Positions 58,474 through 64,000 of a stretch of 64,000 bases of DNA are shown here, piece after piece (positions within the stretch are counted from its first letter, which is position 1; every line of letters begins with the position of its first letter). The stretch is from positions 3,162,001 through 3,226,000 of the forward strand of contig NZ_LR134290.1 of the NCBI RefSeq assembly GCF_900636545.1, written 5' to 3'. The DNA is from Pseudomonas mendocina. Its GTDB lineage: Bacteria > Pseudomonadota > Gammaproteobacteria > Pseudomonadales > Pseudomonadaceae. The position numbers and the translations under genes were made by a program. A model generated the notes under the pieces. The model saw nothing but the letters and a program-made list of their open reading frames with translations. It did no database searches and was not told the origin of the DNA.

Positions 58474-59670
58474 ATGAAACGGACTTTAGCACATAGAGAG
58501 TTCAAAGCAGCCTCCGGCTCTATATCTAGCATCTCTAATTTAGCAAAAGCTCTAAATCTTCAAGTTTCTGACTTTGAGCGACTTTGGGAAATACCCGAAG
58601 AGTCTCGCTATAAGTCTCTTGAAAAACCCAAAACATCTGGCGGCATGAGAGTGGTTTACAACCCGTGCCCCCAGCTTCGGCTAATACAGAGAAGAATAAA
58701 TACTAGAATCTTCTCTAATCCTTACGTTATAAGATGGCCAAGCTACCTCTACGGCTCTATACCTTCTTCTCCGAACAAATCCGATATAAATCATAGTCGT
58801 GATTATGTTGCCTGTGCCAGACTTCACTGCGAAGCGAAGTCTATTCTAAAGTTGGATATTCAGAATTTCTTCGACAATATTCATGAGAAATTAGTCATTG
58901 AAATATTCTCTGATATATTGCGATACCCTGAGGATGTTTCAGAGATTCTTGCTAGAATCTGTACTTATAAGTCAAGATTAGTGCAGGGGGCATTAACATC
59001 TAGCTATCTGGCAATGCTAAGTCTATATAAGGAAGAGCCGGAAATTGTTGCCAAGCTAAAAAGAAAAGACTTGGTCTATACTCGATTTGTTGACGATATT
59101 ACAGTCTCATCAAAAATCGCAAACTATGATTTCTCATACGCTCAAAAAATAATAGAGGACATGCTCTCTAACGCTGAATTTCCTGTAAATTCGAAGAAAA
59201 CTCAGACTCAGTACGCATCGGCAAGCCCTCTCACGGTTCATGGTCTGCGAGTATGCTACAAAGAACCGCGCCTTCCATCTCGCGAAATTAGCAATATTAG
59301 AGCAGCGATACGAAGCCTCGAGATAGCTTCAAAGCACGGTAATTATCGGCAGACATATGCATATAGAAAAGATCATAATCGTTGCCTGGGCAGGGCTAAT
59401 AAGCTGGCAAGGGTAAAGCATCCGCAGCACTCGAAGTTTGTTGCAAGGCTATCGCGTATATTACCCCTGCCATCTCAGAAAGAAGTTAACTATGTTAAGA
59501 GTTCTGTAGAGATACTTGAGCGCGATTACCTGCACAAAAAAGATAGTTTTCGATACAAAAGGCACTACTATAGAACCAATGATAGGCTTAATGTAGTGCA
59601 GCGATCTTATCCCTCTTTAGTTCGAGATTTGAGAAAAAGGCTAAGACCCATTAAGCCTACATATGAATAA
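58474..59670 (+). CDS. Retron-type reverse transcriptase
   Basis: 398-residue RNA-directed DNA polymerase that would copy part of an adjacent structured RNA into branched msDNA. RT motifs: TSGGMRVVYNP (55-64), KSILKLDIQNFFDNI with first catalytic Asp128, VQGALTSSYLAML (170-182), and YTRFVDDITVSS with Asp207-Asp208. Retron hallmarks in variant form: CARLH (114-118) for NAxxH, and VHG (255-257) for VTG. There is no maturase, endonuclease or integrase domain, which argues against group II introns. The C-terminal 120 residues are very basic. No clear Shine-Dalgarno. Codon use is AT-rich, unlike neighbours. The putative effector follows by 14 bp. Confidence 0.9.
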   Translation: MKRTLAHREFKAASGSISSISNLAKALNLQVSDFERLWEIPEESRYKSLEKPKTSGGMRVVYNPCPQLRLIQRRINTRIFSNPYVIRWPSYLYGSIPSSPNKSDINHSRDYVACARLHCEAKSILKLDIQNFFDNIHEKLVIEIFSDILRYPEDVSEILARICTYKSRLVQGALTSSYLAMLSLYKEEPEIVAKLKRKDLVYTRFVDDITVSSKIANYDFSYAQKIIEDMLSNAEFPVNSKKTQTQYASASPLTVHGLRVCYKEPRLPSREISNIRAAIRSLEIASKHGNYRQTYAYRKDHNRCLGRANKLARVKHPQHSKFVARLSRILPLPSQKEVNYVKSSVEILERDYLHKKDSFRYKRHYYRTNDRLNVVQRSYPSLVRDLRKRLRPIKPTYE

Positions 59671-59684
59671 AGTGGAAGCTGTCA

Positions 59685-60410
59685 ATGCCTTTTCAGAATA
59701 AGTTTGACATTGCAATTATTGCAAAGCTACTAATAGTCGTTGTTTCCATTGGTGTTATGGTTTCAGTGGCAATATTGATATCCACATATCGGGTAGAGTC
59801 TCTTGGTGATCTAGATTTTTGTTTCAGCAGTTCATGCGTTGAATTTTGGAGCGAAGCAAATAAAGCTGCGTTAGACGTGCTTTCGGTGACGGGGGGGCTG
59901 GCTATTGGCTTGGTTACAGTTGGGGGCATCATGATTGCGCTACTGAACTATCAGAACTCTGTTCAATTCTCCTCGGTGTCCAATCACCTTTCGCATCTTT
60001 CGATATTTTCAAACTACGTCAAGAGTGAGGCATCTAGAAGGCACTTGCTATCCAGTCTTAATGTCGAGTCTTTAAAATGGTATAATTTGGCGTATTCAGA
60101 CTCCATGTCTGGTAGTCTTGAAATTTCCGGGGCATATATCGAATTTGTGAAGAGGCTAAACGCCCAAGTGGAAAAATCAAACGGTCTATATCAAAATACC
60201 AGCACCAATCTGGATGAGAAGTATAAGTATACTGCCCATCAAGGTGAGTTGATCTCGCTACTACAAGAGATTGGAATTTATCTAGAAAGGAAGCCAAGGA
60301 TTGATTTCAATCTTATAGAAGATCAAGCTCTTGATCTTCTTCGGACCGTCAATGTTTCTTTTTGTCGTAACGCGTCAATTCCCGCGATAGCGGTCAGAAC
60401 TTACAACTAG
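59685..60410 (+). CDS. Two-TM membrane protein, putative retron effector (Ec48-like)
   Basis: 241-residue inner-membrane protein with two strong helices (about 9-32 and 65-88) separated by a short loop with two cysteines (CFSSSC), then a 150-residue soluble, mostly helical tail. This layout next to a retron RT matches the Ec48-type retron effector, which damages the membrane when phage inhibit RecBCD. Similarity is by architecture and context, judged by eye. AT-rich, same composition as the RT, and 14 bp after it, so one cassette. Likely toxic part of an abortive-infection system; alternative: unrelated prophage membrane protein. Confidence 0.72.
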   Translation: MPFQNKFDIAIIAKLLIVVVSIGVMVSVAILISTYRVESLGDLDFCFSSSCVEFWSEANKAALDVLSVTGGLAIGLVTVGGIMIALLNYQNSVQFSSVSNHLSHLSIFSNYVKSEASRRHLLSSLNVESLKWYNLAYSDSMSGSLEISGAYIEFVKRLNAQVEKSNGLYQNTSTNLDEKYKYTAHQGELISLLQEIGIYLERKPRIDFNLIEDQALDLLRTVNVSFCRNASIPAIAVRTYN

Positions 60411-60495
60411 GCAATTGGCGTATTTTTATATCATCCAGTTGCGTGAAAGACTGCTCAGTCGCTAACAACTTTTACTCCCAAGTAAAGCTCGAGTG

Positions 60496-61038
60496 CTACC
60501 GCTGTAGCCCTATATAGGATTTACAGTTACGCCGTTCAATGCTCCCTTCTTTAAGCGGCCAGCACGTCTGATCCTTTGTTTCCTTTATAACCGTCACCCT
60601 CACTTTTCCTGCAGGTTTTTCTGGCTCGGCGGGTTGGTAGCTCTCGCGTAGGCTGAGCACGTTGTCAGCTCCTCTCGGGGTGTAGTTCTGATCGTTGAAC
60701 ACGGTCTGTTTGACTGCAGGGCTATCTGAACCAGTGGGCTGCTCAGGTTGCTGCTGAGACATTGCGTCTCGCCTTGCCTGCTCTTCTACGATCCTGTCCC
60801 AGTCATTCCTGGGCGTTGGCTCTGCTCGGATGATCTCGGCAACAGGCTTGGGCTTCGGTGGCTGACTGCTCGCGGCCAGGTTCTTTACGGTGTTCTGCAT
60901 GAACGCTTGACCGGCCAGAGTCAGAGCGCCAAGGGTAACGACAGTGCCGATTGTTCCTGCCAGTACAACCTTTAGCTGGCTACCTTTACTCGGGCGGCTG
61001 GTTAGCCATTCTGGGGCGTCGTCTCTGTCAGCTTTCAT
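60496..61038 (-). CDS. Prophage membrane protein, unknown
   Basis: 180-residue protein with one TM helix (about 23-46, VVLAGTIGTVVTLGALTLAGQAF) after a charged cytoplasmic start, then a Pro/Gln-rich periplasmic part and a C-terminal domain with two cysteines (TCWP, RNCKSYIG). Last gene of the leftward repressor transcript and convergent with the retron effector. No known domain recognised. Because it is expressed with the repressor it may act in lysogens, for example in superinfection exclusion; this is inference only. Confidence 0.72.
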   Translation of the reverse strand: MKADRDDAPEWLTSRPSKGSQLKVVLAGTIGTVVTLGALTLAGQAFMQNTVKNLAASSQPPKPKPVAEIIRAEPTPRNDWDRIVEEQARRDAMSQQQPEQPTGSDSPAVKQTVFNDQNYTPRGADNVLSLRESYQPAEPEKPAGKVRVTVIKETKDQTCWPLKEGSIERRNCKSYIGLQR

Positions 61039-61053
61039 CCTTGAACTCCTTCC

Positions 61054-61383
61054 TTACCAGTCCCTTTCTCGCATGCCCATGATGCACTCCTGCACGTCTT
61101 CGTCGATGACGTTGCCCGGCTTGATGCACTCTTTCATGGTCTTGCGCGTGCCGCGACTCGCTTCCCTCTCGGCTTTGGCCTGGCGTTCGAGGTTATCGCG
61201 TGCCGCTCGGCCCATCGCGGTGTCATTGCCCGACAGGCTCTGCATGATGCTTTTGCTCACGTAATCAGCGGCCGCGTCTGTGGCTGGCCTGATCGTGTCT
61301 ATTGCTTTAGACAAGGCCGTCTTGTCGTCTGCGTTGGCTGCAAGGCTGACGATGGCCAGTGCCAATATGGCTGCTCTCTTCAT
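61054..61383 (-). CDS. Small secreted prophage protein, unknown
   Basis: 109-residue protein with a signal peptide (AAILALAIVSLAANA, cleavage near residue 18). The mature part is helical, with two cysteines (KECIKPG and QECIMG) that could form a disulfide. It is 15 bp upstream of the single-TM gene and 55 bp after the repressor stop, on the same strand, so likely one transcript. No family recognised. Confidence 0.7.
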   Translation of the reverse strand: MKRAAILALAIVSLAANADDKTALSKAIDTIRPATDAAADYVSKSIMQSLSGNDTAMGRAARDNLERQAKAEREASRGTRKTMKECIKPGNVIDEDVQECIMGMRERDW

Positions 61384-61438
61384 TCTTTACCCACCTCCCT
61401 TCGGGCATACCAGCGCCTAGCTACTTCCTGGGTGATCG

Positions 61439-61705
61439 CTATCCCGCGTCTTGATCGGTCAAGTTTCGGTTGGCCTCGTCGTACTCGGGGCTGGTCTGGC
61501 CACTCTCGGGGGCAATCTTCCCGCTGACCAGCCATAGAGCGTATTCCGGCGCGATATCAACGATGACCTTGATGTCATCTTCATTGACCCGCCGTCCGCC
61601 TTTTCTCAGCGCGTACCACTTTTCTCGGTCGATACCGCTCAGCTCTTCCAGCTTCTTAGCCGTGAGCTTCTTATGCTCAAGAATAGCGACTATGCGCTCT
61701 CTCAT
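61439..61705 (-). CDS. Pf-type prophage repressor
   Basis: 88-residue DNA-binding protein with a Cro/CI-type HTH: MRERIVAILEHKKLTAKKLEE, SGIDREKWYALRKGGRRVNEDD. Resembles the c-repressor of Pf phages (Pf4r) and is in the same place, divergent from an excisionase-like gene. It should keep the prophage silent and give superinfection immunity. ATG at 61705 is preferred; the frame extends to 61774 through the operator region, which makes the longer form unlikely. Two cysteine-free palindromic operators lie just upstream. Confidence 0.85.
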   Translation of the reverse strand: MRERIVAILEHKKLTAKKLEELSGIDREKWYALRKGGRRVNEDDIKVIVDIAPEYALWLVSGKIAPESGQTSPEYDEANRNLTDQDAG

Positions 61706-61718
61706 ATTCTTTAATCGT

Positions 61719-61797
61719 CTAAAAGGCCGGCAATTATTGCTAGTCAACCTTGTCCGGCTGCCTATAATCGTCAATATGAAACCGGCAAATATTGCCG
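61719..61797. promoter_or_regulatory. Lysogeny switch: divergent promoters and two operators
   Basis: Rightward promoter TTGTCC (61750-61755), 17 bp, TATAAT (61773-61778) reading into the excisionase gene. Leftward promoter on the minus strand: TTGACT (61747-61742), 17 bp, TTTTAG (61724-61719), weak -10. Operators: GCAATTATTGC (61730-61740), between the leftward boxes, and CGGCAAATATTGCCG (61783-61797), just after the rightward -10. Shared half-site GGCAA suggests one protein, the repressor, binds both. Confidence 0.78.
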
Positions 61798-61848
61798 ACT
61801 AATGGTTTCACCAACAAAGACCAACATAGTGCAACAAAGGCCACTCCG

Positions 61849-62067
61849 ATGGAAGGAATCCCCCTGACGCTGAAAGACCTTGTGAACCCGCCGCCGATGA
61901 TGCCGTGGCGTGAGTTCGCAAACTGGATTCGCATGAGTGAAGACCACGACACCGTTCGCGGCTGGATGCGCAACGGCTACCTGCCCCACCTCAAGGTAGG
62001 CCGCCACGTAATGGTCAACGTCGCCCTGCTGACCAAGAAGCTTATGGAAGAGGAGTGGGTTGAATGA
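61849..62067 (+). CDS. Excisionase-like protein (XisF-like)
   Basis: 72-residue winged-helix protein with WREFANWIRMSEDHDTVRGW and NGYLPHLKVGRHVMVNV, the AlpA/excisionase-type fold. In Pf4 the gene at this place, xisF4, both excises the prophage and activates lytic genes. Start ATG at 61849 with AAAGG 8 bp upstream; the frame is open from 61792, inside the operator zone. Its stop overlaps the next start (ATGA). Confidence 0.82.
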   Translation: MEGIPLTLKDLVNPPPMMPWREFANWIRMSEDHDTVRGWMRNGYLPHLKVGRHVMVNVALLTKKLMEEEWVE

Positions 62068-62807
62068 TCCGCCAAGCCTCCGGCCTCCCAGGTGAGGGCA
62101 TGGCCTATTCGGTCATGGACTACCAAAACTTCCTCTGGCGCCTGCTGTGTGCGCTTACTGAGGTTCGCCTCTCCAATGACCCACATGGCACAGAGGGTGG
62201 CTCGCTGACGGAAGCCTCATCGCTGATCAATCGTGGGCTGACTGAGGGCTATATCTCTGCACCTGAGTTTCTTCGACTCAATCGCCTGCTTCGGAGTGCG
62301 GCTCTGTACTCCGCAAATCTGAACTTTCCTGATGCTCGTAACGCCGGGCCATACATGCCTACGTCTGTGTGGTTCAAACGCCACAAAGCTGAACTGGCTG
62401 CTGAATCAATGACTGGCGTGATCCATATGCCTGGCTACTACGTTGTCGATCCTGTTCATGGGAAGTCTCAAACCCTGGAGGCGATCAATGAAAAGCCTGA
62501 GCCAGTACCTGCACCAGCCGCACCCCGCGAACTGCGACTGCTCTGTGTGCTACGTCAATCGAAACTGGTCGACGCTCCCAGCATCGTCTCCATCGGCTAC
62601 CTGCCGATCCACACCATGCACCGAGTGCCGCCCCGCGCAATGGTCCAAGGTAAATGGTCGGACCCACGTTACGCCGGCCTATACCTGCGAGAAACACACG
62701 CCACCGAGCCGACCGCCGAAGTACTGGAGCGTTGTGCTCGACACCGGCAAACCAACGCCCTTCGTGCCGCTACGCGAACCGTTCGAACTGGTGGGGTGAG
62801 CGCATGA
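62064..62807 (+). CDS. Prophage protein, unknown, containing a nested gene
   Basis: 247-codon frame starting in an ATGA overlap with the excisionase-like gene and ending in an ATGA overlap with the next gene. The N-terminal 140 residues look like a real helical protein (YSVMDYQNFLWRLLCALTEVRL, FLRLNRLLRSAALYSANL). From 62488 the DNA also encodes a DUF5447-type protein in the +1 frame, so the C-terminal 100 residues may be a chance open frame or a true dual-coding region. No function recognised. Confidence 0.65.
   Translation: MIRQASGLPGEGMAYSVMDYQNFLWRLLCALTEVRLSNDPHGTEGGSLTEASSLINRGLTEGYISAPEFLRLNRLLRSAALYSANLNFPDARNAGPYMPTSVWFKRHKAELAAESMTGVIHMPGYYVVDPVHGKSQTLEAINEKPEPVPAPAAPRELRLLCVLRQSKLVDAPSIVSIGYLPIHTMHRVPPRAMVQGKWSDPRYAGLYLRETHATEPTAEVLERCARHRQTNALRAATRTVRTGGVSA
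62488..62799 (+). CDS. DUF5447-type Pf phage protein, nested
   Basis: 103-residue protein wholly inside the 62064 gene in the +1 frame. It starts QYLHQPHPANCDCSVCYVNRNWST with a CDCSVC cysteine cluster, has a further CRSTPCTEC, and ends KYWSVVLDTGKPTPFVPLRE, a block I associate with the DUF5447 family of Pf phages (PA0717-like). The cysteines could bind zinc. ATG at 62488; the upstream TTG at 62443 is an alternative. Function unknown. Confidence 0.72.
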   Translation: MKSLSQYLHQPHPANCDCSVCYVNRNWSTLPASSPSATCRSTPCTECRPAQWSKVNGRTHVTPAYTCEKHTPPSRPPKYWSVVLDTGKPTPFVPLREPFELVG

Positions 62808-63007
62808 TCAGCTTTGATGCCCTGCTGTACATCGGCTGGGGGCTATTCCTCTACTTTCTTTTCCTGATCGACTTTGATTCCCAGCCCAGCGTCGATGAAG
62901 AGGCCTCTGAGCCATCGCCTCCGGCGTCCGTGACTGGCCACCCCGGTCTTCCTGACAGAACCGCGCAATCTCCGCCAGTCGCGGGCGGCGGTGGCGAAAC
63001 GGGATGA
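62804..63007 (+). CDS. Small membrane protein of the prophage
   Basis: 67-residue protein with one TM helix at the N-terminus (LLYIGWGLFLYFLFLIDF, about 7-24) and an acidic, Pro-rich cytoplasmic tail. Its ATG overlaps the stop of the 62064 frame (ATGA) and lies 4 bp after the DUF5447 stop. Function unknown. Confidence 0.7.
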   Translation: MISFDALLYIGWGLFLYFLFLIDFDSQPSVDEEASEPSPPASVTGHPGLPDRTAQSPPVAGGGGETG

Positions 63008-63090
63008 CAAGGGCGCGGCCCTTGGTGTTAACGAACTAACAAGCTGCACAAGCGACAACTGAAACCCCGGCAAGTTGAGAACCCCACTCT

Positions 63091-63114
63091 CGGGCAAAAA
63101 CGAAAGTTTGCCCG
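63091..63114 (+). promoter_or_regulatory. Hairpin upstream of ssDNA-binding-like gene
   Basis: Perfect 8-bp stem CGGGCAAA / TTTGCCCG with loop AACGAAAG, inside the 176-bp non-coding gap 63008-63183. No T-run follows. It may be a translational operator, processing site or part of a phage replication or packaging signal. Confidence 0.5.
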
Positions 63115-63183
63115 CGTGGACTCGCTCGGCCTGCTGAAAGGTAAATCCGCGCAATAAGGCGCAACTAAGCGAGGTAACACAAC

Positions 63184-63537
63184 ATGGCACGTACCACTAT
63201 GGAACTGGCATTCATCAGCGCTGAGCGCGTCCAGTTTGACGACGTAAAGCTGGTCAAACTGTTTGTCGGTGACGAACCCGACGGCGAAAAGGACCTCGGC
63301 ATTTCCCTCATGTCGATGGGTGTATCCGAAGACGCCCTGGATGAAGTGTGGGAAGCCTGCAAGGGCTTCGATGTCCTCGAACCCCTGCGCGTAACCGTAG
63401 AAATCGAACGCGGCTCCAAGAACGCCGGCAAGTTCATCGTCCTGCACGTCGAGTCCGCCAAGTCTGCTCAGGCCGCCAAGCCTGCTGCCCAACCCGGCCA
63501 GCAACAGCCTAAGCCGGCTGACGCTGCCAAGGCCTAA
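63184..63537 (+). CDS. Inovirus ssDNA-binding-like protein (gpV-type)
   Basis: 117-residue protein with a compact N-terminal beta domain (RTTMELAFISAERVQFDD, LVKLFVGDEPDG, LRVTVEIERG) and a flexible C-terminal tail made almost only of Ala, Gln, Pro and Lys (about 93-117). This plan matches the Pf1 helix-destabilising protein, which coats the phage genome before assembly, but I judge it from layout and position, not from a search. It could instead be the neighbouring conserved Pf protein (PA0719-like). Ribosome site GCGAGG upstream. Confidence 0.65.
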   Translation: MARTTMELAFISAERVQFDDVKLVKLFVGDEPDGEKDLGISLMSMGVSEDALDEVWEACKGFDVLEPLRVTVEIERGSKNAGKFIVLHVESAKSAQAAKPAAQPGQQQPKPADAAKA

Positions 63538-63552
63538 CCCCAGGCCATCGCC

Positions 63553-63744
63553 ATGCTGATTCACGGCCGCGTCCTCTGTGACCTGTGCTTGGCCGACATG
63601 GGCCAAGTCTACGGCCAGCCCGCTGACTCCAGCGGCTGGGCGGCTGACTTCGGCATGGCGCCTGACTACGCCGTCTGTCCTGACTGCAAGGCCCTGGCTG
63701 AGCAAGAAGAGGACGGCGCAGCGCTCACGGACACAACGCAATAG
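63553..63744 (+). CDS. Small CxxC protein of the prophage
   Basis: 63-residue protein with CDLC (about 9-12) and CPDC (about 43-46), a likely zinc ribbon, and an acidic C-terminus. It starts 15 bp after the ssDNA-binding-like gene. Unknown role; similar small zinc-ribbon proteins are common in Pf-type phages. Confidence 0.72.
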   Translation: MLIHGRVLCDLCLADMGQVYGQPADSSGWAADFGMAPDYAVCPDCKALAEQEEDGAALTDTTQ

Positions 63745-63752
63745 GTGCCGGT

Positions 63753-63872
63753 ATGGGATCGCTCGAAAGCTACCTCGCCAACGTCACCCTCGGTGATCTG
63801 TGGGCCCTGCAATTCATTCAAGGGATGGTCTTTCTGGCCGCCCTTGGCCTCATTCACGGGCACCAGAGGTAA
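63753..63872 (+). CDS. 39-residue membrane protein of the prophage
   Basis: Very short frame from ATG 63753 to TAA 63870-63872, 8 bp after the zinc-ribbon gene. It begins MGSLESYLANVTLGDLWALQ and has one TM helix (about 19-36, FIQGMVFLAALGLIHG). It holds the place of Pf4 PA0721 (PfsE, a 30-residue inhibitor of type IV pili), so a host-modifying role is possible but not shown. Confidence 0.62.
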   Translation: MGSLESYLANVTLGDLWALQFIQGMVFLAALGLIHGHQR

Positions 63873-63878
63873 CGGGCA

Positions 63879-64000
63879 ATGGCATTCACCTGGGGGCAAT
63901 ACCTCGTTATCGCTGGGCTCTATATCGGCTCTCTCGGGCTCGGCGTCGCCTGGGGTGCTTTCCGGCTCGGCTGGAAAGAAATGATTGACGCATCAACCAA
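63879..64000 (+). CDS. Membrane protein, partial at window end
   Basis: Frame open from ATG 63879 to the edge, 40 codons. Starts MAFTWGQYLVIAGLY and has a Gly-rich TM helix (about 9-31). Position, 6 bp after the 39-residue gene, suits the small membrane gene that precedes the coat gene in Pf phages (PA0722-like). Cannot be completed here. Confidence 0.6.
   Translation, partial: MAFTWGQYLVIAGLYIGSLGLGVAWGAFRLGWKEMIDAST

Larger units (their letters stand above)
58013..64000. mobile_element. Pf-like filamentous (inovirus) prophage, left part
   Basis: Supported by the tRNA-type attachment site, a Pf-type repressor facing an excisionase-like gene, a DUF5447-type protein, an ssDNA-binding-like protein with an Ala/Gln/Pro tail, and small membrane proteins in the Pf order. 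The window ends before coat, adsorption, Zot, replication and integrase genes. The first 2.4 kb are AT-rich cargo (retron) unlike both host and phage core, suggesting separate acquisition. In PAO1 Pf4 the same place also carries a reverse transcriptase gene (PA0715). Confidence 0.85.

Noticed and set aside
58474..59670. Group II intron maturase or DGR reverse transcriptase
   Set aside because: No maturase or endonuclease domain, no intron ribozyme sequence around it, and no template/variable repeat pair seen; retron-like motifs fit better.
61439..61774. Longer form of the prophage repressor
   Set aside because: Its first 23 codons would cover the promoter and operator; ATG at 61705 matches the family start.

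Overview
The window is chromosomal DNA of a Pseudomonas, most likely of the P. mendocina / P. pseudoalcaligenes / P. alcaligenes lineage. The evidence is GC-rich coding DNA, GacS, RhlG, short palindromic REP-type repeats (GTAGGAGCGGCTTCAGCCGCGA and GTAGCCCGGATGCAATCCGGG forms), and a gene order that from memory resembles the P. aeruginosa PAO1 stretch from fumC2/bolA/hpd to rimO/dinB/gacS. Species is not proven by the sequence alone.

Layout. 1-4579: a PirR/PirS-like two-component pair (sensor cut by the window edge) divergent from gacS. 4.7-7.1 kb: a CxxC protein, an HslJ-like lipoprotein, dinB and two identical initiator tRNA genes, each with its own promoter and terminator. 7.2-11.9 kb: cytochrome b561, rimO, an RluF-like protein lacking the catalytic Asp, trmO and rhlG. 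11.9-15.6 kb: an HBM-type chemoreceptor and an NSS-family transporter. 15.7-19.7 kb: tyrosine/homogentisate catabolic operon hpd-hmgA-fah-maiA, with a REPIN inside. 19.9-21.9 kb: ABM protein plus glutamine-amidotransferase-like protein divergent from a LysR regulator. 22.2-26.6 kb: DUF2059, bolA-like, trhO, FrnE-like and ABC exporter genes. 26.9-32.5 kb: DUF2804, fumC, quinone reductase-like, DMT exporter, a small protein and a hydrolase. 32.7-36.1 kb: metE and metR, divergent around a perfect MetR box. 36.3-41.2 kb: TetR-MFP-RND efflux operon. 41.8-50.1 kb: two-partner secretion pair, a TpsB transporter and a 2144-residue TpsA adhesin with a recently amplified 88-residue YDG repeat array. 50.3-55.8 kb: an AraC-type response regulator, a 7TM hybrid histidine kinase and a TonB-dependent receptor in one tightly packed operon. 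55.9-57.9 kb: LysR and a YghU-like glutathione transferase.

From 58013 to the end the window enters a Pf-like filamentous (inovirus) prophage. Its left boundary is a 26-nt tRNA 3' end followed by the displaced tRNA terminator. Just inside this boundary sits an AT-rich accessory cassette: a structured non-coding stretch, a retron-type reverse transcriptase and a two-transmembrane protein resembling the Ec48-type retron effector. This is the best candidate for a novel system in the window: a retron defence cassette carried as phage cargo. It is followed by a leftward lysogeny operon (repressor plus a secreted and a membrane protein of unknown role), an operator/promoter switch with two palindromes, an excisionase-like gene, and rightward early phage genes including a nested overlapping gene pair, an ssDNA-binding-like protein and several very small membrane proteins. 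Coat, Zot, replication and integrase genes would lie beyond the window.
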